Notes under the pieces: generated by a model
The model's input: the letters and a program-made list of their open reading frames with translations, nothing else
What the model was told of the DNA's origin: nothing
Databases searched by the model: none
NCBI GenBank assembly: GCA_036490795.1
Contig: DASXDG010000179.1
Location: 1 to 24,534 of the forward strand
Length of the DNA stretch: 24,534 nt
Origin: JAFARZ01 sp036490795
GTDB lineage: Bacteria > Actinomycetota > Actinomycetes > Streptosporangiales > Streptosporangiaceae
Reading direction: 5' to 3'
Shown: positions 16,249-22,811 of the stretch, in pieces
How the letters are laid out: each line of letters begins with the position of its first letter
Position numbering within the stretch: the stretch's first letter is position 1
Position numbers and translations under genes: made by a program

Positions 16249-17240
16249 TTGATCGCTCCCATCTCCTGGCCGGACGGCACGTCGGCCGAGGCCGTGCCGG
16301 TAAGCGCGAAGAACGCCCGCTCCAGGCTGCGGGTGCTCTCGGTGAGCTGGCGGAGGGTAACCCCGCCCTTGGCGGCGAGCCGGTTCAGGTCCGCGGCGCC
16401 GAACCCAGGTGCCTCGATGAGCACCGTGGTCTCGGCCGGGCGCTGGGTGACCGTGCAGCCGGCTTCCTGGAACAGCCCGGCGAGCTGCGGAAGATCGGCG
16501 TCGTGCTCGGGAGCGACGATGAAATCCGGCTGCTGAGCAGCACGGAGTTCGCTGACGCTCCCCTGATGGACCAGCCGGCCCGCCCTGATCATCACCACGT
16601 AATCGCAGATCTGCTCGATCTCCGAGATCAGGTGGCTGGAGACCAGGACCGTGATCCCGTCCCCGGCGAACGACCTGATGAGCCCGCGCATCTCGACGAT
16701 GCCACCGGGGTCGAGGCCGTTCGTCGGCTCGTCCAGGATCAGCAGCTTAGGGTCGGCCAGCATGGCCGCCGCGATGCCGAGCCGCTGCTTCATGCCCAGC
16801 GAATACGAACGGTATTTGTCTCCCGCCCGTGCCAGCAGGCCGGAGCGCTCGAGGACCGGGTCGACTGCCGAGAGGGGAAGCTGCCCGAGGCGGGCCAGTG
16901 CCTTGAGGTTCTCCCGGCCGCTCAGCTGCGGGTAGAACGCTGGCGCTTCGATCAGGGCCCCGACCTTGTTCAGGTAGGTGGCGGGTTCGGTGATGCTGCC
17001 GCCGAGGATCGTCCCGCTCCCGGATGTCGGGCGGACCAGGCCGAGCAGCATCCGCAGCGTCGTGGTCTTGCCGGCCCCATTCGGGCCGACAAAACCGCAG
17101 ACCGCCCCGGACGGGATAGCTAGCGCCAGATCGTCCACGACTGTACGGTCACCGAAGCGTTTCGTCAGCCCGGCCGTCGAGATGGCGAGGTGTCCGCGTG
17201 ACCGTTCGTCCGCGCGGTACATCGCCTGTTGCATGGTCAT
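16245..17240 (-). CDS. ABC-2 exporter ATPase (BcrA/DrrA-like)
   Basis: 331 residues from the chosen ATG. Seen: Walker A GPNGAGKTT at 52-60, signature YSLGMKQRLG (LSGG-equivalent at about 147-151), Walker B LLILDEPTNGLDP with D170/E171, H-loop VSSHLISE, and a C-terminal extension of about 100 residues typical of drug-exporter ATPases. ATG at 17240 was selected because TACTGT stands exactly 6 bases upstream and the preceding residues look unlike the family. The first 15 residues are a non-conserved tail. It is translationally coupled to the permease and lies 142 bases downstream of the broken response regulator. Confidence 0.92.
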   Translation of the reverse strand: MTMQQAMYRADERSRGHLAISTAGLTKRFGDRTVVDDLALAIPSGAVCGFVGPNGAGKTTTLRMLLGLVRPTSGSGTILGGSITEPATYLNKVGALIEAPAFYPQLSGRENLKALARLGQLPLSAVDPVLERSGLLARAGDKYRSYSLGMKQRLGIAAAMLADPKLLILDEPTNGLDPGGIVEMRGLIRSFAGDGITVLVSSHLISEIEQICDYVVMIRAGRLVHQGSVSELRAAQQPDFIVAPEHDADLPQLAGLFQEAGCTVTQRPAETTVLIEAPGFGAADLNRLAAKGGVTLRQLTESTRSLERAFFALTGTASADVPSGQEMGAIK

Positions 17241-17246
17241 GGCCGA

Positions 17247-17252
17247 ACAGTA
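17247..17252 (-). promoter_or_regulatory. -10 hexamer TACTGT, leaderless start of ABC-2 ATPase
   Basis: On the minus strand TACTGT plus exactly 6 bases precedes ATG 17240. It implies that the exporter pair has its own promoter rather than relying only on the upstream kinase operon. Confidence 0.5.
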
Positions 17253-17382
17253 CGGACCGCGGTTTTCCTGGCGCGCATGCTCGCCGCGAAATCGTCCCGT
17301 GGAATGAGGCTTCGCCGCGGATCTCATCCTCAGGTCGTACCCCGGTGTCAGGCGCGGACCCTGCGATCGGCCGAGCGCGCCG

Positions 17383-18016
17383 CTAGTAGCCGCCGCCCTG
17401 GTGGCGGAGTGCGAAGATCGCTGCCTGGACCCGATCTTGCAGGCCGAGTTTGGTGAGGATGCTGCGGACGTGAGTTTTGACGGTCTGCTCGCCTATGGCC
17501 AGGTCCCTGGCGATCTGCCGGTTGCTGTGACCGCGGGCGATCAACTGGAGGACTTCGCGTTCACGAGGTGAGAGCGGCTGCAGCGGGTCCGGCGGAGGTG
17601 GCTGGCGGAGCGCCCGGGTGAGCCGGGCCACCAGTTCGGGGGTGAGGCTGGCGATACCGGCGGCAGCGTCGCGGATGGCGGCGATGACGTGCTCGGCCGA
17701 GGCAGTCTTAAGCAGGTAGGAGGTCGCGCCGGCGTGCATGGCGCGGACGAGGTGCTCGTCGCCGGTGGCGGAGGTGAGCACGATGACGGCGGGCCGGCGC
17801 GGCGCGCAGCGCGGTGAGCACCGCATGGCCGTCCAGTCCGGGCATATAGAGGTCGAGCAGGAGCACGTCGGGGCGGGTGGCGGCGACGACGTCTACCGTC
17901 TGCTGGCCGTCACCGGCTTCGCCGGCGACCTCGACATCTGGTTCCTGGCTGAGCAGGTAGCACAGCCCGTCCCGGACGATTCGATGGTCATCGGCGATCA
18001 CCACCCGGATCGTCAC
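17383..18016 (-). pseudogene. NarL/FixJ response regulator split by a frameshift
   Basis: The N-terminal part, from the GTG at 18016, has the receiver opening IRVVIADDH, acidic pair D9/D10 and phospho-acceptor D55 in LLLDLYMPGLDG. After ALRAAPAR the frame becomes an Arg/His-rich nonsense tail. The correct continuation (VIVLTSATGDEHL, YLLKTAS, then the LuxR-type HTH LSPREREVLQLIARGHSNRQIARDLAIGEQTVKTH) is in a second frame ending at 17383. Removing one C near 17785-17800 restores a normal regulator of about 210 residues. As written, the receiver would be cut before its last strands and the DNA-binding domain lost. This may be a true mutation or an assembly error in GC-rich sequence. Partner kinase gene overlaps it by 4 bases (GTGA). 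Confidence 0.85.
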
Positions 18017-19539
18017 GGCACTGGTACCCGAACGGTGAGTGCCGCGCCGCGCCCGGGTGCGCTGTCGATCTCCACGGCGCCGCCGAGTTCGGTGACCCGG
18101 TCGCGGATATGCGCCAGTCCGGAGCCGGGGTGCGGGACGGCCGGATCGAAGCCGGTGCCGTCATCGCGTACGCGAAGCTCGATGTGCCCGTCCCGGCGAG
18201 TCATGGATACGGTGAGCTGGCGGGCGTTGCCGTGCCGGACGGCGTTGGTGCACGCTTCCTGGCTAATGCGAAGCAGGGCGTGCTCGACGGGCGCGGGGAC
18301 GGTGACGTCGTCCAGGCTGGCGTCGACGGTGACGCTGAGCCGGTCGTGGTAAGCCGTGCAGATCTCCCGCAGGGCCGGGGCGAGCCCGGTACCGTCCAGG
18401 CTAGCCGGGCGCAGCTCGATCAGCAGCACCTGCATGTCACGCAGGGCATCCTCACTGATCCGCTCGATCGCGTACGCCTGCTGATTGCCAGGGTCCGCCC
18501 TGCTCATCCCGGCGGCGATCATCCGCAGGGCGAACAGGTGCTGGGAGATCGTGTCGTGGATCTCCCGCGCGATCCGGGCTCGTTCCGCGGTGAGCGCGCC
18601 GCCGGTGGCTCGCTGCCGTTCGGCGGCCAGCGCGGAGTCGAGCTGGCGGGTCATGGTAGTGAAGTTCGCCTCCAGCCGACCGACCTCGTCGCGGCCCGAT
18701 ACGGGCAGGGTGACCGTGCAGTCGCCGTCGGCGACCGCCAAGGTGGCCCGTTCCAGGCGACGTACCCGGCGGACGAGGCGACGCGAGGCCAGCAGCCCGA
18801 ACAGCACGCCGACCGGCACGATGGCAATCAGCAGCGCTGAGGGTGCCCACAGCAGTGCGCGGGTCTCACCTAGCGCAACCAGCTCGCTCCAGGCGCGGGT
18901 GGGACTGATGAACGTCGGGGGCGACCAAGGCGCCTGGACATAAACGTAGGCGACCTGTCTCGCCGCGCTAGCCAGTGGCTGGCCGCCGGTGCGGTCCACT
19001 GGCTGGACCCACCACAGAACACTGCCGTGCGCCGTGGACAAGATGCCGGTTTTGGCGACCTGGCCGAGCGCGAATGCCCAGGCCACCGGGGCAGGGAGCT
19101 CGCTAGCCGCCGTCCGCCCTGGCGGATACCGAGATGGTACGGAGGACGCGGCGACCGTGCCGTCGGCGGAGACCGCCACGACTGCGGTGACCGCTTGGTC
19201 GCTCTTTACCGGCCTGGTGATCGCCGGAACGACCAGCGTGCCGTCCGAAGCCGTCCGGGCCTCGCCTGGCTGGGCCGGCTGGCCGGGATCGCCGAGCACG
19301 GTCCCGGCCGGCACGCCACCAGAACCGTGCTGGGAAAGCTGCTGGGCGTAGCTCTTCGCGGTGGCGTCCACCTGAGCCTGCAGCTGGGTCTGAACCTGGG
19401 AGCCGTACAGCAGCTGGGGCACCTCGAAACCGAACACGAGCGCCTCGATCAGCACCACGACCGCGAGCGTGACGAGGATGTAGGACGCGATCAGCCGTCC
19501 TGATAGCCCCCACGCCCTGCGTCGCACCCGGTCCAGCAC
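18013..19539 (-). CDS. HAMP-containing sensor histidine kinase (NarX/LiaS-like)
   Basis: 508 residues. Seen: first membrane helix about 17-39, an extracytoplasmic sensor region of roughly 190 residues with no recognised domain, second membrane helix about 229-253, HAMP domain about 250-305, HisKA_3 helix with phospho-acceptor H328 in REIHDTISQH, and a HATPase domain (QEACTNAVRHGNA, VRDDGTGFDP, GSGLAHIRDRV). It starts with GTG at 19539; TAGCGT stands exactly 6 bases upstream, supporting a leaderless transcript. Downstream are its frameshifted regulator and an ABC-2 exporter; upstream and divergent is a truncated ABC ATPase gene. If the regulator is truly broken, this kinase has lost its cognate partner. 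Confidence 0.92.
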   Translation of the reverse strand: MLDRVRRRAWGLSGRLIASYILVTLAVVVLIEALVFGFEVPQLLYGSQVQTQLQAQVDATAKSYAQQLSQHGSGGVPAGTVLGDPGQPAQPGEARTASDGTLVVPAITRPVKSDQAVTAVVAVSADGTVAASSVPSRYPPGRTAASELPAPVAWAFALGQVAKTGILSTAHGSVLWWVQPVDRTGGQPLASAARQVAYVYVQAPWSPPTFISPTRAWSELVALGETRALLWAPSALLIAIVPVGVLFGLLASRRLVRRVRRLERATLAVADGDCTVTLPVSGRDEVGRLEANFTTMTRQLDSALAAERQRATGGALTAERARIAREIHDTISQHLFALRMIAAGMSRADPGNQQAYAIERISEDALRDMQVLLIELRPASLDGTGLAPALREICTAYHDRLSVTVDASLDDVTVPAPVEHALLRISQEACTNAVRHGNARQLTVSMTRRDGHIELRVRDDGTGFDPAVPHPGSGLAHIRDRVTELGGAVEIDSAPGRGAALTVRVPVP

Positions 19540-19545
19540 ATCTGC

Positions 19546-19551
19546 ACGCTA
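19546..19551 (-). promoter_or_regulatory. -10 hexamer TAGCGT, leaderless start of kinase
   Basis: TAGCGT on the minus strand followed by 6 bases and the GTG at 19539. No Shine-Dalgarno sequence is present at a suitable distance. Confidence 0.5.
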
Positions 19552-19687
19552 CATCTGCGCTGCCCCGGCGTATCCCTCCAACGAGGTACCCGCCCTCACC
19601 CCGGCGCGTGATGTGCCCGCCGCCGTCGGCCGGGACGCTGGCTGTCATGAATCCCGCAGTCACGGTGCCAAGCCGGGAGGAGATCGG

Positions 19688-19834
19688 ATGAGCATGGCGA
19701 TCGAGACACATGAACTGTCCAAACGATACCGGCAGGTTAGCGCGCTGACCAAGTGCACGATCACCGTGCCCGGGGGCCGGGTCTCCGCGCTGGTCGGGCC
19801 GAACGGCGCGGGCAAGCCGGTTACTGGATCGTGA
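19688..19834 (+). pseudogene. ABC exporter ATPase truncated at the Walker A lysine
   Basis: The remaining 48 codons give the normal start of a drug-exporter-type ATPase (IETHELSKRYRQVSALTKCT, VPGGRVSALVGPNGAGK). Instead of the expected S/T-T-L after the Walker A Lys it reads PVTGS and stops. A good ribosome site (GGAGG) lies about 8 bases upstream of the ATG, so it was once an expressed gene divergent from the kinase at 19539. The rest of the ATPase and any permease are missing from the window. The break coincides with the dispersed repeat described at 19804-19839. No ATPase activity is possible. Confidence 0.88.
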
Positions 19835-19839
19835 CATTC
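19804..19839 (+). repeat. Dispersed repeat, copy 1 (right part only)
   Basis: Identical to copy 3 over CGGCGCGGGCAAG and matching 19 of the next 23 bases, ending in GTGACATTC. The left half of the repeat is absent: here the sequence to the left is the ABC ATPase gene itself, whose Walker A codons supply the shared CGGCGCGGGCAAG. The CCGG/CTGG part can form a small hairpin. Confidence 0.75.
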
Positions 19840-19967
19840 CCATGGTCGTCACGGCCCAGGTGCTGGCCTCGTAAGGAATCAGGCCGGGCTAGGGCAAGGT
19901 ACATCGCAGGTTTGCACGATGACCGGTCCTGAACGGCATGGCCGCGGGCCTTCCCGTTTGAGGGCGA

Positions 19968-20468
19968 TCATTCAGCCCGGCGCCGAAGCCGCTCGAGAAG
20001 CGACCGCAGCAGAGGAAGCTGCGCCTTGTCCTTATCTCTGTTCGCCGCCTCCTTGGACCGGACGATGTCGGCCAGGCCGGCCAGTCGTATCCGGATTCCC
20101 GAGATGATCAAGTCCCTCGCGCCGGCGTCCCAGTCGGCGAAGCTGGTGACGCCGGCGGGCTGTGTCGCGAGGTCGAGCGGGCCGAACTTGGTGACGACGT
20201 TGAGTGTCGTGATGCCCATCAGGCTCGTGGCATCGTGAGAGAACGGCAGCCCGTCGGGGATACCCTCAATGCGAATGCGGGCGTCGAGCTCCGTGAGCGC
20301 CGCCGAGAGCCGGGCCAAGTTCGCCATCGTCATTTCCGGAGTGATGTCCACGTCGAAGGTTGGTGTGACCGAACCGTAGAACGTTGCCGCCAGACCCCCG
20401 ATAAGAACATACCGAACCTCGTGCTTGTCGAGGATCCGGAGGATTTCCTCGGGTGTGAACTCACTCAC
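19968..20468 (-). CDS. Nucleotidyltransferase-fold protein (AbiEii/MNT-like, possible toxin)
   Basis: 166 residues. Seen: the pol-beta-type nucleotidyltransferase motif LIGGLAATFYG with G24/G25, then D39 and D41 in TFDVDI as the metal-binding pair. A C-terminal IRLAGLADIVRSKEAANRDKDKAQL block resembles the S-K-x-x-x-x-R-x-K-D segment of small nucleotidyltransferases found in toxin-antitoxin and defence loci. It begins with GTG overlapping the HTH gene stop by 4 bases, so the two are co-translated. Known relatives transfer nucleotides to tRNA or proteins; which target applies here cannot be told. The fold call is good, the toxin role is inferred from the pairing. Confidence 0.75.
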   Translation of the reverse strand: MSEFTPEEILRILDKHEVRYVLIGGLAATFYGSVTPTFDVDITPEMTMANLARLSAALTELDARIRIEGIPDGLPFSHDATSLMGITTLNVVTKFGPLDLATQPAGVTSFADWDAGARDLIISGIRIRLAGLADIVRSKEAANRDKDKAQLPLLRSLLERLRRRAE

Positions 20469-20785
20469 TGGCCCTCCATCACGGCGGCGCGGCCCGCCTC
20501 GATAAACCGGACGTACGCGAGCATGCGGTGGAGGCGTTCCGCGGGAGTCAGGCGGAGTGTCTCTTCGAGCAGCGTTGCATCCTCGGGATCGACGTCAGGC
20601 TCGGTTACGACGCTGGCGAAATTGGCGTGACATACCTCGACGATCCGCTGGACTAGGCTGAAAGCCGGGTCGCCGCCTTCCCAGGCGCGCACTTCGGCCT
20701 CGGATACGCCAAGTTGTCCCGCTAGCTCCGCTGCCGACAGGTCGCCCCTAGTCCGGGCCCGTCGGATTACGTCTCCGCCTCGCAT
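20465..20785 (-). CDS. XRE-type HTH protein (possible antitoxin/repressor)
   Basis: 106 residues. Seen: an N-terminal helix-turn-helix (VIRRARTRGDLSAAELAGQL, GVSEAEVRAWEGG, about residues 5-40) of the Cro/C1 type, a middle acidic segment, and a helical C-terminus (LRLTPAERLHRMLAYVRFIEAGR). ATG at 20785 is chosen because the HTH begins at once and TACCAT stands exactly 6 bases upstream, giving a leaderless start; the longer in-frame extension has no protein-like features. It is coupled by a 4-base overlap to the nucleotidyltransferase gene. HTH plus nucleotidyltransferase pairs are common candidate toxin-antitoxin modules, where the HTH partner neutralises and autoregulates. Confidence 0.78.
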   Translation of the reverse strand: MRGGDVIRRARTRGDLSAAELAGQLGVSEAEVRAWEGGDPAFSLVQRIVEVCHANFASVVTEPDVDPEDATLLEETLRLTPAERLHRMLAYVRFIEAGRAAVMEGQ

Positions 20786-20791
20786 GCACAA

Positions 20792-20797
20792 ATGGTA
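20792..20797 (-). promoter_or_regulatory. -10 hexamer TACCAT, leaderless start of HTH gene
   Basis: On the minus strand TACCAT followed by exactly 6 bases and the ATG at 20785. It fits the same geometry seen at 13376, 17247 and 19546. Confidence 0.5.
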
Positions 20798-21124
20798 ACG
20801 GCTGGTCCGGGCGACGCCGCTGCTGACTCGGTGATCGGATCGCGGCATCGCGATAGAGAAATCCGATCTGTCTGTCGGGGTGACGCTGCGCGAGACGGTC
20901 GAATTCATCAGGCAGCGGCATTCTGCCTGTCGAATAACCGTGCAGCCAGGCAAGCGCTGCGCCGCCAAGGCCGTGCACCAGACGGCGGAGAGTGTTGCCC
21001 TCGGCGAGGGCTTCGGGAACCCAGGGGACGGCTCGGCTTGTGCGGCGATGCGCGGTATCCGAAGCATCATGGCGGCAGATGGCGTGCCCCTGCCCTGGCC
21101 CTGCGGGAACCGGCCGTCCAGCCC
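20798..21124. other. Intergenic region between divergent genes
   Basis: About 330 bases without a recognisable gene. Short open frames cross it on both strands, but none has protein-like composition or a family pattern. It presumably carries the upstream promoter elements of the HTH gene (minus) and the hypothetical gene (plus). Confidence 0.6.
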
Positions 21125-21130
21125 TACGAT
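21125..21130 (+). promoter_or_regulatory. -10-like hexamer TACGAT upstream of hypothetical gene
   Basis: TACGAT ends 8 bases before the ATG at 21139, which would give a leader of 0-2 bases. It is consistent with a leaderless or near-leaderless transcript. No Shine-Dalgarno sequence is visible. Confidence 0.35.
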
Positions 21131-21138
21131 CGGGTGTT

Positions 21139-22212
21139 ATGCCAGCGAACCGGATGAACCGTGACGAGTTTTACGCCGCGGCAGCGCCGCATGAAGAGGC
21201 GCGCCTCCGCAAGATCTTGTGGACCCTCTACTGGCGCGGGAACGCTCAGCTCCGCGAGCGTATCGAGGACGAGCTGCGCCCGCAGGATCAGCCGAAGGTA
21301 GAGCCGAAGAAGGAGCTGCCAGATCCGGCCGGCGTCCTGGACGAGGTGACGACCTTCGTCGAGCTGGCCAAGGATGGCGCCTACATGGCGGGGGACCGCC
21401 GAGTGCACCACACCGAACGGTCGAAGTGGCGGCATACGTTCCGCCGGCTGGCAGCCGATGCGCTGGCGGCCCTGGCGGCCGGCGACCCCGTACCTGCGCA
21501 GCAGGCCGTCGCGAAGATTGTCGACCTGGCCCGCGATATGAAGAGATACGACTATTTCCACTCCGGCGATCCGGTGGAGGCCGCGAAATTCGTGGTATCG
21601 GAGGCCGTGGCCGCGCTGTGGGAATCGGTACTCCGGCACGGCGGTTTCGCGGCGCTCGCTGGCCGCGCGCCGGAGCAGCTCATCCGCTGGGAGGCAGACT
21701 ATGGCTGGACCCGCCGGGGCTACGGTCAGGTGGCAGAAAAGGAGACGCCCCTGGCTGTTCCGCTTGCCCGGTTGCTTACGACGCCAGATATGTGGCGGAC
21801 GTTCACCGAGTCCTACCTGGAGGCGCTGGAGGTGGCCGGACGCGCGGATCCCAAGCGGCCGCGCACCGTGTACGGAACCTTCGATGAGATCAGTTACCGG
21901 CGCAAGGAGCGGGCGGACGACCTCGCCGCATGGCACGAAATGCTCCTCGACCGGTTCGCGGGCACTCCCGAGGACGAACTGCTGGACCGGCTCGTGGCCA
22001 GCCCGGCGCTCGCCGGACCGGAACTCATCTTCCTCCGCGCGAGGATCGCGGAGCGCCGTGGTGACGTTTCCCAGGCTGCCACGCTCATCGCCAGATGCCT
22101 GAAGGAGATGCCCGGCCGCCAGGCGTACCTGGACTTCGCCGTCGAGGTCGGTGCCGAACTGCCGTCCCGCGCCCGCGAGATAGCGGCCGAGCGCACCCGG
22201 GCAGCCGGATAG
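21139..22212 (+). CDS. Hypothetical protein, 357 residues, mostly helical
   Basis: I do not recognise this family. The protein is soluble, with no signal peptide or membrane segment. It is rich in Ala, Glu, Arg and Leu and appears almost entirely helical. It opens with MNRDEFYAAAAPHEEARLRK, a short helical segment WTLYWRGNAQLRERIEDEL, and a charged linker (QPKVEPKKELPDP). The centre carries YDYFHSGDPVEAAKFVVSEA and WEADYGWTRRGYGQV. The C-terminal part (ELIFLRARIAERRGDVSQAATLIARCLKEMPGRQAYLDFAVEVGA) resembles TPR-like helical pairs. ATG at 21139 is chosen over a longer in-frame start because of the TACGAT hexamer and because upstream residues look non-coding; ATG at 21154 is also possible. It is divergent from the HTH/nucleotidyltransferase pair. 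Codon bias supports a real gene. Confidence 0.75.
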   Translation: MPANRMNRDEFYAAAAPHEEARLRKILWTLYWRGNAQLRERIEDELRPQDQPKVEPKKELPDPAGVLDEVTTFVELAKDGAYMAGDRRVHHTERSKWRHTFRRLAADALAALAAGDPVPAQQAVAKIVDLARDMKRYDYFHSGDPVEAAKFVVSEAVAALWESVLRHGGFAALAGRAPEQLIRWEADYGWTRRGYGQVAEKETPLAVPLARLLTTPDMWRTFTESYLEALEVAGRADPKRPRTVYGTFDEISYRRKERADDLAAWHEMLLDRFAGTPEDELLDRLVASPALAGPELIFLRARIAERRGDVSQAATLIARCLKEMPGRQAYLDFAVEVGAELPSRAREIAAERTRAAG

Positions 22213-22325
22213 TTCCGCGAACTGCCGAATGCCCTGACGCCCCCCCGGCATCGGCGCGCTGCCGACGGCAAAGACAGAACGGCGTCGCTGTCAGCTCGGA
22301 GCCTGCCGGGCGGCATGGTTATCGG

Positions 22326-22396
22326 TTTCCGCTGGTCAGGTGGCATAGGACGCGGAACGGCGCCGGCAAGCCCGTTAGCGGGTTGTGGCTGTCATT
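22326..22396 (+). repeat. Dispersed repeat, copy 2
   Basis: The first 45 bases (TTTCCGCTGGTCAGG to GGCAAG) align without gaps to copy 3 at 23888 with 8 mismatches. Then follows CCCGTTAGCGGG, a small hairpin, and TTGTGGCTGTCATT. GCTGGTCAGG at 22331-22340 can also pair with CCTGAACAGC at 22414-22423 (9 of 10), making a larger stem around the core. It lies between the hypothetical gene and the 3' end of a decayed PPOX-type gene. Confidence 0.75.
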
Positions 22397-22730
22397 TCCG
22401 TAGGATGCAGTTGCCTGAACAGCTGACGCCGACGGTCTGTCGCTCGGGCTCGATCACGACCACGACGCTTTCTTGTCCTCGGGGGTAGGGCACACCTGTG
22501 TACTTCGTGGACAGCTGGTCGACGATCTCCCGCGCAGCGTCGCCCTCGAGCCATTCGGCGACCCGCCCACGGACGATAACGGGCTCGAACGGGTCGTTGA
22601 TGGGCGCGATGAACAGCGCCATCCAAGGATCACGGCGCTGGTTGCGTGCTTTGCGCGAGCCGGGCCAGTGAGGAAGACGATCCGGTCGCCGTGGGTGCCG
22701 AGAAGACGCCGGAGTCTGCCCACAGCAGCG
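22392..22730 (-). pseudogene. Decayed PPOX-class flavin/F420-dependent oxidoreductase
   Basis: The C-terminal half is readable in one frame: SRKARNQRRDPWMALFIAPI, then DPFEPVIVRGRVAEWLEG, a helix, and a final VVIEPERQTV. This is the split-barrel pyridoxamine-phosphate-oxidase-like pattern (S-R-K-A-R-N-L-x-R-D-P, then RGRV). The strand just before it, HGDRIVFLTG, is in another frame, so a frameshift lies near 22655-22668. Beyond about 22730 the expected N-terminal strands and a start codon cannot be found. The 3' end runs into the repeat at 22326-22396. Family members use FMN or F420 in redox or binding roles; this copy is probably dead. Confidence 0.65.
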
Positions 22731-22751
22731 ACGGATCGCCGCCGGCCGCCC

Positions 22752-22780
22752 TTCACTTCGAGGGAGTTTCGTAATAGAAT
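22752..22780 (+). promoter_or_regulatory. Probable promoter of the PadR gene
   Basis: TTCACT at 22752-22757, a 17-base spacer, then TAGAAT at 22775-22780. Two direct TCGTAA copies at 22769-22774 and 22780-22785, 11 bases apart, flank and overlap the -10, which would suit autorepression by the PadR product. Confidence 0.5.
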
Positions 22781-22811
22781 CGTAAATTGGTCTGTAAGGC
22801 AGGTGAGAGGC

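Noticed and set aside
17785..17800. Programmed ribosomal frameshift in the response regulator
   Set aside because: No slippery heptamer followed by a stimulatory structure is evident, and NarL-type regulators are not known to use frameshifting; mutation or sequencing error is simpler.
20880..21164. Small plus-strand open frame in the intergenic region upstream of the hypothetical gene
   Set aside because: No ribosome site or family pattern, and it overlaps the start of the better supported gene at 21139.
22095..22403. Small plus-strand gene ending in GAGKPVSG at repeat copy 2
   Set aside because: The upstream part is an out-of-frame reading of the 357-residue gene, and the shared end comes from the repeat DNA, not from a conserved protein.
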